This document shows positions 44,201 to 57,246 of a stretch of DNA of 64,000 nucleotides, one piece after another. The translations under genes were made by a program, and so were the position numbers. Every line of letters starts with the position of its first letter. Position 1 is the first letter of the stretch. The stretch lies in the NCBI GenBank assembly GCA_964017045.1, contig OZ024808.1:1823666-1887665 (forward strand), in the 5' to 3' direction. This stretch comes from Omphiscola glabra. Lineage: Eukaryota; Mollusca; Gastropoda; Lymnaeidae. The notes under the pieces were generated by a model. The model saw nothing but the letters and a program-made list of their open reading frames with translations. It made no database searches and was not told the origin of the DNA.

Positions 44201-44494
44201 CATATTTGAGGAAATTCATCAGATGAAACATACATCATTCATTATTCATTTGACTACACATTTTTAGATTTTTTTTTATTTTTAAAAATACATTCAAAAA
44301 TGGTCCCTACTGTCTCACAATTCCTACCTGTCTGAACTACAAACAGACACAGCTTGTATCCTACTTTCTACTCATTGAACGTCTCATACTCTCTCATACT
44401 CTGATCTCAGAATACCAGGTACTTTTCCCCAAAGTCACAACAATACAGGATGGACACACTGCGATACCTGTCTATACTACCTGTTTTAATAACA

Positions 44495-44748
44495 TGGCAC
44501 CCAAAATTGTCTTGCCCACCGTAGGGTGGCACCCAAAATGGTCTTGCCCACCGTAGTGTGGCACCCAAAATGGTCTTGCCCACCGTAGTGTGGCACCCAA
44601 AATGGTCTTGCCCACCGTAGTGTGGCACCAAAATGGTCTTGCCCACCGTAGTGTGGCACCAAAATGGTCTTGCCCACCATAGTGTGGCACCAAAATGGTC
44701 TTGCCCACCGTAGTGTGGCACCAAAATGGTCTTGCCCACCGTAGACAT
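44495..44748 (+). repeat. ~30-bp minisatellite, 9 copies
   Basis: Unit core AAAATGGTCTTGCCCACCGT then AGTGTGGCACC(CA). Confidence 0.95.
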
Positions 44749-44984
44749 TTGTGACACCTTTAGTAAACCAGTACCCCAACTCCCATCTCAGTTACTCTGA
44801 CCACAAGACTTTCCTGTCATATTATTCTCATCATATAAAGCAGTTGGTGGGGGGCATGGACATTTTTAGGGTGATCAAAAAGCTACACATCAAGTAACTT
44901 TTGGTTTCCCTATTCATCTTTCTCTGTGCCCCTTTTGTAATTATACCCAGTGACCCCTCCCCTGTACAAGCAATAGAAAAAAGG

Positions 44985-45557
44985 AAAAGACAGTATTAAA
45001 TTTCATATCTCCCCATGTTACTGAATGGTTGCTCTGCTGATGTCAAGACAGTATCAAATTTCATGTCTCCCCATGTTACTGAATGGTTGCTCTGCTGATG
45101 TCAAGACAGTATCAAATTTCATATCTCCCTATGTTACTGAATGGTTGCTCTGCTGATGTGAAGACAGTATCAAATTTCATGGCTCCCCATGTTACTGAAT
45201 GGTTGCTCTGCTGATGTGAAGACAGTATCAAATTTCATGTCTCCCCATGTTACTGAATGGTTGCTCTGCTGATGTCAAGACAGTATCAAATTTCATATCT
45301 CCCCAAGTTACTGAATGGTTGCTCTGCTGATGTCAAGACAGTATCAAATTTCATATCTCCCCAAGTTACTGAATGGTTGCTCTGCTGATGTGAAGACAGT
45401 ATCAAATTTCATGTCTCCCCATGTTACTGAATGGTTGCTCTGCTGATGTGAAGACAGTATCAAATTTCATATCTCCCTATGTTACTGAATGGTTGCTCTG
45501 CTGATGTGAAGACAGTATCAAATTTCATGTCTCCCCATGTTACTGAATGGTTGCTGA
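44985..45557 (+). repeat. ~58-bp minisatellite, ~10 copies
   Basis: Units with AAGACAGTATCAAATTTCAT and GTTACTGAATGGTTGCTCTG. Confidence 0.95.
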
Positions 45558-46620
45558 TGTACTTAACATAAATTACTGCTACCTGTCAGGCCCCACTCCT
45601 TAGATTTTCTGACCTTGCAAACATTAATTTAGTATTATTTTTACGCAATTTGTTTTGTTTTTTTAAATCTAATAAAAACTTTTACATCACAGTCACAGCT
45701 TTAAATCACAGCTTTACATCACAGTCACAGCTTTACATCACAGCTTTACAAAGAAAGGGGAAAAAATAGTTTCCAATTTAAGCATTAACATATATATTTT
45801 ATTTTATGAGCATATATTCAACATTACAATACATATTCAATATTTTAAAGGATAGACTCATAAATAAACAAAAACTTATGGCTGGTATTTGTAGACAACA
45901 AATCATTCAAGGAAATATTACCCCAAAAAGTCAACATTATAAAATAATTTTTTTTTTTTTCAAAAGTCTTAATTTAGCATACAAGTGACGAAAAGAGCAC
46001 ATTTTAATAAGTACATTTTAATAAGTACATTTTTTTACATAACCAAAATGCTGATCAGATGATCTAATCCTTTGCTGAGATGAGGCATGTAAAACTCTTG
46101 AAAACAATTTCTTTCTTTTTTAAAACATAAAATTTTATCACAAACAAAGCCAGTGACATATGCTCTCACCTTTGACCCTTCTTTTGGTTACACACAATTT
46201 ACATTTTTTTGTTCTTGTCAGGTTGCAGCGCACAACGTGAAAATTTCAGACTTTGCAGTAATGGTACATCATCAAAGATGTCCGATGTTCCCTAAATTGT
46301 TCCCTAATTGCTACATTTTCTTGATGCTGATACAGTTCTTTGTATTTTGCATTGAGATACATAAGAGTCTCCCATTGAGATACATAACAGTCTCCCAATT
46401 TTAAGAGCTTGAATGAGTCGTCCTTTATAATAAATTCACTGAGTAGATAAACCCCTTGTCAATGATGTTATAATAACTTTTGAAAACTGAAAGTTTCCTC
46501 GGTCCATTGTCCTGTGCACTTTGCATACAAACAAATATATGCCACCACATCTGTAGTAAAATAGAGTTTGAAAAAGTTTATATGCTTTTGAAATCTCCTT
46601 ATATCATCTCTTCTTTTAAC
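45558..46620. other. AT-rich sequence with one weak exon candidate
   Basis: At 46230 (+) acceptor TTTTTTGTTCTTGTCAG precedes VAAHNVKISDFAVMVHHQRC, open to a stop at 46404; no homology recognised and no donor, so not called. Short TCACAGCTTTACA repeats at 45690-45750. Confidence 0.3.
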
Positions 46621-46621
46621 A

Positions 46622-47260
46622 TCAGGAAGTAGTGTGCAATGTACCTCTGGTCTATATCATCTCTTGTTTTAACATCAGGCAGTAGTGTGGACCTCTGGTC
46701 TATATCATCTCTTGTTTTAACATCAGGCAGTAGTGTGGACCTCTGGTCTATATCATCTCTTGTTTTAACATCAGGCAGTAGTGTGCTTTGTACCTCTGGT
46801 CTATATCATCTCTTGTTTTAACATCAGGCAGTAGTGTGGACCTCTGGTCTATATCATCTCTTGTTTTAACATCAGGCAGTAGTGTGGACCTCTGGTCTAT
46901 ATCATCTCTTGTTTTAACATCAGGCAGTAGTGTGGACCTCTGGTCTATATCATCTCTTGTTTTAACATCAGGCAGTAGTGTGGACCTCTGGTCTATATCA
47001 TCTCTTGTTTTAACATCAGGCAGTAGTCTGCTTTGTACCTCTGGTCTATATCATCTCTTGTTTTAACATCAGGCAGTAGTGTGGACCTCTGGTCCATATC
47101 ATCTCTTGTTTTAACATCAGGCAGTAGTCTGCTTTGTACCTCTGGTCTATATCATCTCTTGTTTTAACATCAGGCAGTAGTGTGCTTTGTACCTCTGGTC
47201 TATATCATCTCTTGTTTTAACATCAGGCAGTAGTGTGCTTTGTACCTCTGGTCTAAATGC
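46622..47260 (+). repeat. ~48-bp minisatellite, ~13 copies
   Basis: Units with TATATCATCTCTTGTTTTAA and CATCAGGCAGTAGTGTG; some carry CTTTGTA in place of GA before CCTCTGG. Confidence 0.95.
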
Positions 47261-47576
47261 AGAAATCCCCTGAGAGCCCAAACATCCCACAGTTATTATA
47301 ATCAAACTCATTGACATCTGCCCTTCATAGACGCTGTCAAATAATTAAAAATTTTTTTTATTAAGGTCAAATACAAAATATACAATCTAACTAAAAAGAT
47401 TTCAAAATAGAAAACAATCTGCCAAAATTACTTTGACTTCAACTTTTCATTGAAAGGGAACAAAGCTGATTGTTTACAAAATAGTTGCCTTGGATACCAC
47501 ATTGTTTATTTATGATGTCATATGATATTTGCAGAAACAAATGAATACAATGCAAACCCTTTCTTTTGCACTTTAA

Positions 47577-47706
47577 TGTTTACTAATAGTAATATAATAA
47601 TGTTTACTAATATAGTAATGTTTACTAATATAATAATGTTTACTAATATAATAATGTTTACTAATATAATAATGTTTACTAATATAATAATGTTTACTAA
47701 TATAAT
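47577..47706 (+). repeat. 18-bp minisatellite, left part (TTTACTAATATAATAATG)
   Basis: Same array continues at 48241; a LINE lies between. Confidence 0.95.
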
Positions 47707-48240
47707 CTCTTCTTCTTCTTATGCCTTTTTACCCCGTCTGGGGCATAGGCCGTCCACAAGAATTTTCCACTCATCCCGGTCCTGTGCTTTCCTTTCCAAT
47801 TGCTTCCAGTTGTATCCCATATTTTGCGTGTCTGTCTCTAGTTCACGTCTCCATGTATTCTTAGGTCTTCCTCTCTTTCTTTTTCCCTGTGGATTCCATG
47901 TTAGACATTGTCTGATGGTGCTATCTGGGGGTTTTCTCAGAGTATGCCCAATCCACCTCCATCTTTTCTTTATGATGTCTTCATCAACGGGCACCTGGTA
48001 TGTCCTTTCTAATAGATCTTTGTTGGTGATGGTATTTGGCCATTTGATATTAAGGATCTTTCTAAGGCATGTGTTTATGAATGTCTGCACTTTCTGTGTA
48101 ATGCTCGCTGATGTTTTCCACGTTTCTGCTCCATAAAGTAGGACTGTTTTGACATTTGTATTAAAGATTCTGACTTTGGTTTGAAGTTTCAGCTGCTTCG
48201 ACTCCCATATTTTCTTTAATAACACAAATGCTGATCTAGC
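47707..48240 (-). mobile_element. 5'-truncated LINE inside a minisatellite
   Basis: Minus-strand frame 48225-47719 (168 codons) reads VRIFNTNVKTVLLYGAETWK, NTCLRKILNIKWPNTITNKD, RWRWIGHTLRKPP, NPQGKRKRGRPKNTWRRELE, AQDRDEWKILVDGLCPRRGK then stop. This is the conserved RT tail of a non-LTR element different from the 24.6-kb family. The 3' end carries an (AAG)n-type tail. Open and little decayed, so probably a recent insertion. Confidence 0.9.
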
Positions 48241-48590
48241 TAATAATATAATAATGTTTACTAATATAATAATGTTTACTAATATAATAATGTTTACTAA
48301 TATAATAATTTTTACTAATATAATAATGTTTACTAATATAATAATTTTTACTAATATAATGTTTACTAATATATGTTTACTAATATAATAATGTTTACTA
48401 ATATAATAATGTTTACTAATATAATAATGTTTACTAATATAATAATGTTTACTAATATAATAATTTTTACTAATATAATAATGTTTACTAATATATGTTT
48501 ACTAATATAATAATGTTTCCTAATATAATAATGTTTACTAATATAATAATGTTTACTAATATAATAATGTTTACTATTCATGTTTACTAT
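48241..48590 (+). repeat. 18-bp minisatellite, right part
   Basis: Continuation of 47577-47706. Confidence 0.95.
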
Positions 48591-48734
48591 TCAATACATT
48601 TTTATGTTTGTTTACATTTCTAAGTGGAAGGAAAGTTTTTAAATGTAATATATTTTGACATATTTTTTAAATTTTATTTTTAAAACCTTCTGTGAGATAA
48701 ATTATCTCAGATAAATATAGCAATGAAACTTTCA

Positions 48735-48872
48735 TGTGAATATATCAAGTTACTATGTTTGATTTCATGTGATTTATTCCATTGAACATGTCATGTGATT
48801 TATTCCATTGAACATGTCATGTGATTTATTCCATTTAACATGTCATGTGATTTATTCAATTTAACATGTTAT
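48735..48872 (+). repeat. ~31-bp repeat (CATGTGATTTATTCCATTGA), 4 copies
   Basis: Short array. Confidence 0.85.
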
Positions 48873-49284
48873 TAGTAAGTGATTTATATGTAGGTGTGTA
48901 ACGTAGTGAAATAGCTACTGTACACATAATTTTTTTTGTTTCTTTGTATTGATTGTGGCTAGTGATGGCAAAGCAAACTGTATTACAAAGTCCATATTTT
49001 CTAATGGGCCACCATCATTGCATCACTAGTGCATGCTCACTCTGACTTGCACATATTCTGTGTTTATTTTATTCCCTGCTTGGTCACACTCCATTTTTCT
49101 TTGTGTTGTCTTCATTATCTCATTCTCATCTAGTCTAATTTTATTTTATTTGAATTGTTTCTAATTTAGTATTTGGTAAATGTAAAATGTGTTTTTGGTT
49201 TGACAGTCTCTTCCTTCAAGCAGCCATTGACTAAGACAACCATGATTTTCTAGCAGGCATTGCACTGGACTTATGGGTTTGTGT
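48873..49284. other. Unique non-coding spacer
   Basis: Nothing recognisable. Confidence 0.35.
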
Positions 49285-49730
49285 TCAGTAATGATTAATT
49301 TGAGACAAATGCTGGGTAGGCTGGTCTCATTATGCAGGGGAGATAATTTGAGACAAATGCTGGGTAGGCTAGTCTCATTATGCAGGGGAGATAATTTGAG
49401 ACAAATGTAGGGTAAGCTAGTCTCACTATGCAGGGGAGATAATTTGAGACATGTAGGGTAAGCTAGTCTCATTATGCAGGGGAGATAATTTGAGACAAAT
49501 GCATGTTAGGCTTGTCTCATTATGCAAGGGAGATAATTTGAGACAAATGTAGGGTAATCTAGTCTCATTATGCAGGGGAGATGATTTGGGACAAATGCAT
49601 GTTAGGCTTGTCTCATTATGCAAGGGAGATAATTTGAGACAAATGTAGGGTAAGCTAGTCTCATTATGCAGGGGAGACGATTTGGGACAAATGCAGGGTA
49701 GGCTAGTCGCGTTGCTTTTCAGGGGAGATA
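49285..49730 (+). repeat. ~49-bp minisatellite, ~9 copies
   Basis: Units with GATAATTTGAGACAAATG and CTAGTCTCATTATGCAGGGG. Confidence 0.95.
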
Positions 49731-51200
49731 ATGTGTTTTGTTTTTCTTATTACACGTTAATGGTTTCCTATTTATTTTTTGAATTGTAAAATGGAAAAAA
49801 ATAAAGCTTATTTTAAAAATTAAGAGTGCACGTCGTGTTTTTTTGGGGGTGTGTTGCTTCCCTTGGTTTGGCTTGAGTGGCCTCCCCTTTTTATTTATTT
49901 TTTTTTGAATTTTCGTTATTCTGTCGGGATTTCTTCTTTTGCTGGATGGTGTCTTCCTACACGGGGGTCTTCTTTCCCCCATGTCGCAATTGCGTTTTTA
50001 TGGGTGTGATGGAGTTCGGGCCTGTTAATTTGGATTGTTTTTGCCCTTATTTTTCCATCCACCCCTACCACCTACCCCGCAAATTTTGAAGATAAGTTTA
50101 AAAGATGGTCAGTTTTGATAGGTGTTTGAAAATTTGCATATACAAATTACGATTGCTAATATATAATAAGCAATCGCATATATATGGGTTATTATATTTA
50201 TTTATAGTTTAAAACATATATTTAATCATTATAATGCAATCATAATACCGGTATGTTAATTGCATATGCCTCTCTAATAAATATATGCATATAAACTTAA
50301 TTAAATACATGGCTGTGTTATCTTTCTTCTTTATTTCCCCTGCTTTTCGTCATCACAAAGTTACAGTCCATAAAGTTATTAATTTAGAAAGAAAACGTTT
50401 CACGACATGAACTTGGTCTTAGCACAACTGATACAAAGTCTAAGCATTAAGGTTCAAGCGTACAATTAACGAGATAGTATATTTTGCAAAAGATTAATAC
50501 AAATTTAGTGGTCAGTAAGGTCCATACTTTCAATTAAAATTTTCGAAAATGAAATCACCTTTTACAATTCTTACGGTAAAAATGAGGCTGTCGTGTTTCT
50601 TTTTTTTTTTTCTATACATTTCAAAGCTTGAATTGTTTTTTTTTCAATCAAAGGAAGGCTATCGTGTATATATTTTTTTTTAAATCTTAAGATTGCAACA
50701 GTTATTCCCCCTTTAACTGTCGTTTTTTTTTTTTTTTAAAGTTAAATTTCTCTGTGTAGGTTCTTTCCCTTTGACTGTAAAATAATTTTGTTCAAGTACT
50801 CGTTTTTTCCTCGGTTATCTCTCTTTGCACATAGTTTTTAAAAATAATCATAAATATACATTTATAGATTATAAATGAACCCCAATTTAAACCAAGGGTA
50901 AGGGGCGCACATTTATTGCCATTATATTTTGGTTTTTATTTTACTACCTCATATTTTGTCATTAATAAATTAATAGTTGAAACTTTGCATTACTAAAAAT
51001 TGGAATCCAATTCTTTTTTTAAATATCTTCTCCTCATAGAATAACCATGTCAAGAATTGCTATTTTTCTCATTTGTTCAATGACCTCAAGTATTAGTTAC
51101 TCAACTGTAATTATTAGTAATATTCCAAAAGTAAACAGTGAATTTATGTTTTCTGTCAAGGTTTATTTCCTTATCCCTGATCTTTAACAAGATCTTAATT
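49731..51200. other. AT-rich sequence, likely intron or intergenic
   Basis: 49820-50095 is richer in GC and on the minus strand looks like a decayed element (GGCCACTCAAGCCAAACCAA), unclassified. The rest has poly-T runs and no exon. Confidence 0.35.
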
Positions 51201-51207
51201 TTCACAG

Positions 51208-51269
51208 CTGGACTTAGCAGCAGGAATGAACTTAACACACTCCTTACTGCATTAGAAAACTTTTCATGA
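51208..51269 (+). CDS. Terminal coding exon, unrecognised gene
   Basis: Acceptor GATCTTAATTTTCACAG; after two bases completing a split codon it reads GLSSRNELNTLLTALENFS then TGA at 51267-51269. AATAAA at 51325-51330. The peptide looks like an amphipathic C-terminal helix. Upstream exons not found in the window. Confidence 0.5.
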
Positions 51270-51324
51270 ATGATTTAACGCACGAGGTCACCAAAAACAG
51301 ATTTTTTTAAAGTGGATTGTCTAC

Positions 51325-51330
51325 AATAAA
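51325..51330 (+). promoter_or_regulatory. Polyadenylation signal AATAAA
   Basis: 56 bp past the 51269 stop. Confidence 0.5.
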
Positions 51331-51345
51331 AATGTATTACCACCG

Positions 51346-52300
51346 AGTTTAAATTCATAAGATTTTGGTATAGAACCACTACTCAGTATTTTATTCCGGG
51401 GTTTGGATAGGATCTTAGCATGTATATACATATAATTATGAATATATATGTGTGTTTATAAATTTATATATATATATATAAGTAGCTTAAAAGCTTGTGA
51501 ATAATTAACCATCTAAATGTTCCATTCCATTTTTTCCTTCTTAATTTAGTCTTAGACCGATTACATTAATTGATTAGTGAATGCAGTTTCAAGTTATTGA
51601 ATGCACACAACCCTTAATGTAAAAAATAAACAGTACCAATAAAACAGTTATTAAAATGAAGGAAAAAAGTTCAAGTCTCATTTTTCCATAAGACCAACAA
51701 AGTTTTGATTGTTACAACAACCAACATACCCCAACAATTAAGAACAAAGTAAATGAAAACAAATTGATTAATCTAATTATTTTATTATATTCAATAATTC
51801 AGGAGAAACATTCACTTGTAAATGCCAATTGTTCTACATCCCAATAGCAACTGATAAAATAAAATTAAAACCTCACTTTCATCTATAAATCAAAACCAGC
51901 ATTGGCTGCTTGTAGACATTTGTTAAATTTGGGTCAGTTATAAATAAATGGTTTACATGTTAAAATGTTAACTGAGATTTTGTTTCAACTATCCCAACGT
52001 GTGAAGATTATTTTTTAAAATTCAGGATCACTTATGTTGAAATACAGAAATTTTGAGAAAATATGGGATGGTAAAAATAGAATGTGTTAGTGTAAGTATA
52101 TATACACCAGAAACAATTTATTATTTTTAGAATATTTTGTAACTCTTTATGTCTTAAAAATAACTGGAACAATATCTTGAATTTTCTTTGTACACATCCA
52201 TTACAACAAATAAATTTGATTTTTTCACCAATGTTTTTACTACATAAAAATGACAGCCAAATCAGGAGTTACTGAACCAGTTAAGTAAAATAAGAAATTT
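51346..52300. other. AT-rich sequence between convergent gene ends
   Basis: No coding signal; lies between a plus-strand and a minus-strand 3' end. Confidence 0.4.
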
Positions 52301-52421
52301 GGTTTATTGAATAAATTGTATAATATATTATCAGGCTGTTTACTTGAGATTTGTGCTCATGAAATAACAAGAAGAAAGATGAGAAAATATCCCACACAGC
52401 ACAGCAACGTCGAAATTGACA

Positions 52422-52948
52422 TCATGTCAGAGTTTTTTCAGATGTTCTCAAACCTAGAAGAATAGGGACAAAGCCAGACATTAATATACAGATATTACAT
52501 GGTTTATAATAGATTTATGTTGAAATATTTAAGTTTTTATCATCTAGGAATCAAAGTTTAGCTTTTCAAGAATATTTTTAGATGTTTTTAAAGTACAATT
52601 TCTAAACATTTAAAAGGAATTATAATTAAAAATTCAAGCTAACATAAGACAACAGTGGTTGTTGAAGGGTCATCCATTATCGTAGCTGCCCATGGTTGTT
52701 AATCTTGTCATCTATAGTTTAAGTTAGAAATAGACAACAATTTTTAAATTATATTTAGATATATATAAGCTTTTTTTATAAAAACAGACTAAATATAGAA
52801 ACAATATATGTTTAAAATCAAAATCAAAACAAGTTTTAAAAATTTGGTATGATCAAAACTGACCTAACATGACCCATTCTTGTCCATTACCAAGAACCCA
52901 CTTCAGATAAAGATATCGGCTAACAAACATGTAGCTTTCCATTTCTTT
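52422..52948 (-). CDS. Last two coding exons of an unrecognised gene
   Basis: Exon 52948-52864 (85 nt): acceptor CAGTTATTCCCAG, phase 0 in, reads KEMESYMFVSRYLYLKWVL, GNGQEWVML, donor G|GTCAGT. Exon 52453-52422: acceptor TGTCCCTATTCTTCTAG, joined codon GGT, reads GLRTSEKTLT then TGA. A minus-strand AATAAA lies at 52308-52303. Both splice sites and frame fit. Tyr/Trp-rich segment, no family recognised. Earlier exons may lie beyond 53 kb; none was convincing. Confidence 0.6.
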
Positions 52949-53364
52949 CTGGGAATAACTGTTATAAGAAGAAAAAAAAGGGATATATTTTTAAAATGTA
53001 TTTATTGAAAATAATTTCTATACAGTATTTGAAAAGTTAAAATGTTTGGTCAAGCTAATTGGCAGTTAAAATATTCAATTAAAAAAATTTCTTCTTGAAT
53101 AATATGATTAGAAATATTAAAATTTTTAATGAATAAAAACAATAAATAAAAAATAACATTTAAAAATGTATTTTGATATGCCAAGAGTCATACTGATAAT
53201 ATTCTGAAATTTTGTAATAGTAGTAGTAGCATTAAAATATATAAAAAGTTGATAATACTTAAATAGCACCCCACAATATAACAATTAATAGCACACTCAA
53301 CCAATTAAAACCTGGCATGGTTAAATCGTTAGTAAAAAGAAAATAATCCATACCACTTGACATG

Positions 53365-53752
53365 ATGGTTGACTTGACATAATGGTTAACTTGACATGAT
53401 GGTTAACTTGACATAATGGTTAACTTGACATGATGGTTAACTTGACATGATGGTTAACTTGACATGATGGTTAACTTGACATAATGGTTAACTTGACATG
53501 ATGGTTAACTTGACATAATGGTTAACTTGACATGATGGTTAACTTGACATGATGGTTAACTTGACAAAATGGTTAACTTGACATGATGGTTAACTTGACA
53601 TGATGGTTAACTTGACATGATGGTTTGACATGATGGTTAACTTGACATGATGGTTAACTTGACATGATGGTTAACTTGACATGATGGTTAACTTGACATG
53701 ATGGTTAACTTGACATGATGGTTAACTTGACATGATGGTGAACTTGACACAT
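53365..53752 (+). repeat. 17-bp minisatellite (TTGACATGATGGTTAAC), ~22 copies
   Basis: Variants ATAATGG and AAAATGG. Confidence 0.95.
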
Positions 53753-53759
53753 CTAGACA

Positions 53760-55070
53760 AGACTTCAAGACTCATATTTTGTGTTCAGATCTTTATATCA
53801 AATTTTAACTGCCTTCTGGAAGAAACTGTATTCCTGTAGAGACCACCCAAAAATAATAAATATATTTACAATAAAGTTGAAAGAGGATGAATTCTTTAAA
53901 AGTGCACAATGTTTTGGCAGACATCTTTATTATTTTTTAACTCCATAGAATTTTCTAAATTGCTTTTATTTTGCCACAATACGTTTTGCAGTTGAATAAA
54001 GACACCAGAGAAAAATATTGTATGCAATGAAGAAAAGAAAGAACATTTACTGATTGTCTTCGCTTACAAAGTAAATAGGTTGGCCATGCATTACTTTGTA
54101 CTTGATTGTCTTAGCTTACAAAGTAAATAGGTTGGCCATGCATTACTTTGTACTGGATGGCTTGCCATTTACAAGGGTTTATTTATTAATCAATAATGAG
54201 TGGGACTAAATGGTCATAGATTCCAGGGGTCAGACTAAGCAGTGGCCAAAAGTAGACTCCATGTGCTCTGGGCAGCCGCAGCCATTATGATTAATTTGGT
54301 AATATTACCATCAGTGATACCATCAGTGATACCATCGGTGATACCATCGGTGATACCATCGGTGATACCATCAGTGATAAATGCAATTTTCCCCTAAATC
54401 AAATGCCCGAAATATCCCCCCCCCCCCCAAAACCCCCTCCACACACCTAGAAGTAGAAGGTACAATTATGTACTATGGATCTTGATTTTACCACAAATAC
54501 TTCACATATATGTTAAGTCTAAGTGTATTATCTGGTGGATTAAATTGGGTGGTCGGGAACTAAACCTTTCATTCATGCACACGAAATAAGTCATATTTGA
54601 GTTTGTTCCCTAGGACTTCCCATTGGAACTAGATTCAGGTTGTGCAGCTGAGTTAGTTCCCTAGGACTTACCCATGGAACTAGATTCAGATTATACGAGA
54701 CCATGGCAGTAGTGACGAGACTAACTACCCAAGCTAAAAAGGCTTAAAGGTTAAGTTAAAGGCCTACCCACAATCACCAAACTCCTTAATACTAACACTA
54801 AGACACAAGTAATCCAAACAATCCAACTGATCAATAATGGCACAAGGAGATGATTGTTTACATTATAAACCAGCTTGGCACGGGAGACCATCATCAGATT
54901 CCAAAATGGCGGCATTTGGTCAAAATAAAGTGAAAAAAAATTATCTTGACTTTGAATTATGACAACAAAGTAGTCAATAATGCAAGTAACTTCCCCTTTG
55001 AAATTTAAATATTATAAATTTGAAATTTTTAATTAACATATTACACTAAAGTCTTTAGACTTCGGTACAT
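53760..55070. other. Non-coding spacer with small repeats
   Basis: A 55-bp duplication (TTGTCTTAGCTTACAAAGTA) at about 54053-54160, GTGATACCATCR repeats at 54308-54378, poly-C at 54416-54428, and a ~60-bp near duplication (TTCCCTAGGACTT) at 54605-54690. No gene. Confidence 0.5.
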
Positions 55071-55074
55071 AGTC

Positions 55075-55452
55075 TTTATAGGGAGGCTTAGTCTATAGGG
55101 AGGCTTAGTCTATAGGGAGGTTTGGTCTATAGGGAGGCTTAGTCTATAGGGAGGCTTAGTCTATAGGGAGGCTTAGTCTATAGGGAGGCTTAGTCTATAG
55201 GGAGGCTTAGTCTATAGGGAGGCTTAGTCTATAGGGAGGCTTAGTCTATGGGGAGGCTTAGTCTATGGGGAGGCTTAGTCTATGGGGAGGTTTAGTCTAT
55301 GGGGAGGCTTGGTCTATAGGGAGGTTTGGTCTATAGGGAGGCTTAGTCTATAGGGAGGCTTAGTCTATAGGGAGGCTTAGTCTATAGGGAGGCTTGGTCT
55401 ACAGGGAGGCTTGGTCTAAAGGGAGGCTTGGTATATAGAGAGGCTTAGTCTA
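55075..55452 (+). repeat. 17-bp minisatellite (AGTCTATAGGGAGGCTT), left part
   Basis: About 22 copies; related units resume after the LINE at 57247-57490. Confidence 0.95.
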
Positions 55453-55454
55453 TC

Positions 55455-57235
55455 ATCATCATCATGCCCCGTAGTCTTTCGACCGTTGGGGCGCCACAGA
55501 TGACATGTACACTATTCTTCTCCATTCCTCTCGGTCTCCTGCCCTATGCATAGCATCGCCTAGTTTTAATCCCGTCCATTCTTTGATGTTATCTTCCCAT
55601 CTTTTTCTCTGTCTTCTTCTTCTTCCTCCTCTAGTTGTACCTTGCAAGATGTCTTTGGCGAGCCCGTTTTCTGGTCACGTGGCCATACCATTCAAGTTTG
55701 CGCTTTTTTTACAGACGCCAGGAGGTCATCGTACTGCCCAGTTGCTTGACGAATTCTTTCTTTCACTTGTTCATTGGTGATATGGTCTCTATAGCAGATG
55801 CCAAGAATGCTTCTGAAACATCTCATCTCCATCGCCTTTATTTTCTTTTCAAGTTCTGCTGTTCATGTCCAGGACTCACAGGCATATAAGAAAATGGAGA
55901 AGATTAATGAGCGCATCAGCCTGATTTTGGTGCTGGAGGCTATATTTTTGTCGTTCCATATTTTCTTGAGCCTCTTCAGTGCTGTTGTGGTCTGTGCAAT
56001 CCTGGCCATCAATTCGGGCCTGGAGCCTTGTTCCGAGACTATTGCTCCGAGGTATTTGAAGCTGCCAACTGTCTCGAATCTTTCCTCACCAACCTTAATT
56101 TCAGTGGTGATGCCAGTGGTGCTATTTGTCATCGTTTTTGTCTTTTCTGCACTGATTTGCATGCCAAAGGACGATGAAGTCTTGTCGAGACACTTTACCA
56201 AGTTGGCTAGCTCTTCCTCGCTTCCAGCCAGGCCGTCTATGTCAGCGGTTCCCAACTCTGCAGGGATATTATCCACTCCTGCAGTTTTTCCTTTTTGGAG
56301 TGCTTGGAATGCTGCTTCTACTTATGCGCGCAGAATAGGGAAGCTTTCATTGTCTGTTGCTGGGGGGACATTAAGGATCTCTAGGTCTATCTTTATATTT
56401 TCATTATACAGCTCTGAGCAGTATTCAGTCCATCTTTTCAGGATATCATTTTCCTCAGTCAAACATTTACCATTTTTATCTTGTATGGTAGTACTACGCC
56501 CTTGCTTTGCAGTGGTTACTTCTTTCACCAACTGGTATGCCTTTTACTATTGTGTTTCTTCAAGCAATTTTCAATGTCGTAGCATTGCTCTTCAATTCTT
56601 CTTCGCCCATCTCATACCCTTTTTTGATGGTTTGGTTAATTTTCCTATATTTATTTGCCCCCTCTGTATCTACCATCTTTGTTTTCTTTAACTGCCTCCG
56701 TTTATCACACAGATCGAGAATGTCAGCTGTCACCCATGTTTTTTGTGTTGGTCGATGTTTAATAAGGATATCATGGGCTGTGTCCGTCACAGCTGTGTTG
56801 AAGTTATCAATCATTGTGTCCATGTCTGAACAGTCTGCATCTATAATGTTAAGCCCTGCAAATTTCCCTCCTATCATTGCTTGGAAGGCTTCCGCTACTT
56901 TAGGATCCTTCAGATTTTCAAGATCGAATTTGATTCTGGTATATCCCTGTTTATTTACCCTCTTTAAGAGCAGCCTAAAGTTCGTCATGACTAGATCGTG
57001 GTCACTTCCAATGTCAGCTCCAGGGAAGCTGCGAGTTTTTGCAATGTTTATACTAGACCGAAAACGTGTTTGCAACATGATGTAGTCAATCTGATTGTGG
57101 TGTTTCCCATTGGGGCTATGCCATGTGGTTTTCCTGGATATTTTATGTTCACCCAGTGTGTTGGCCAATATGAGTTCGTTGAAGCTGGCAAATTTCAAGA
57201 GCCTCAGGCCTCTCTCGTTTGAAGTTGCGTTACAG
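55455..57235 (-). mobile_element. Internally deleted LINE inside a minisatellite
   Basis: Minus strand, 5' to 3': endonuclease end SPNGKHHNQIDYIML and SFPGADIGSDHDLVM (SDH box) in frame 57198-56560; linker and RT start (SNATTLKIA, EENDILKRWTEYCSELYNEN) around 56531-56322; then a junction VDNIPAELGTADIDGLAG at about 56276 that leaps from the start of the RT fingers to just after the catalytic ADD box; then YLGAIVSEQGSRPEL, LYACESW, and after a frameshift the tail RRRRQRKRWEDNIKEW, DREEWRRIVYMSS. 3' tail (ATG)n. The RT palm is missing, so it is dead. Confidence 0.9.
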
Positions 57236-57246
57236 TGGCGTCCACT

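Noticed and set aside
53365..53752. GTTAAC-rich array as a replication or recombination site
   Set aside because: Nothing beyond ordinary 17-bp tandem repetition supports that.
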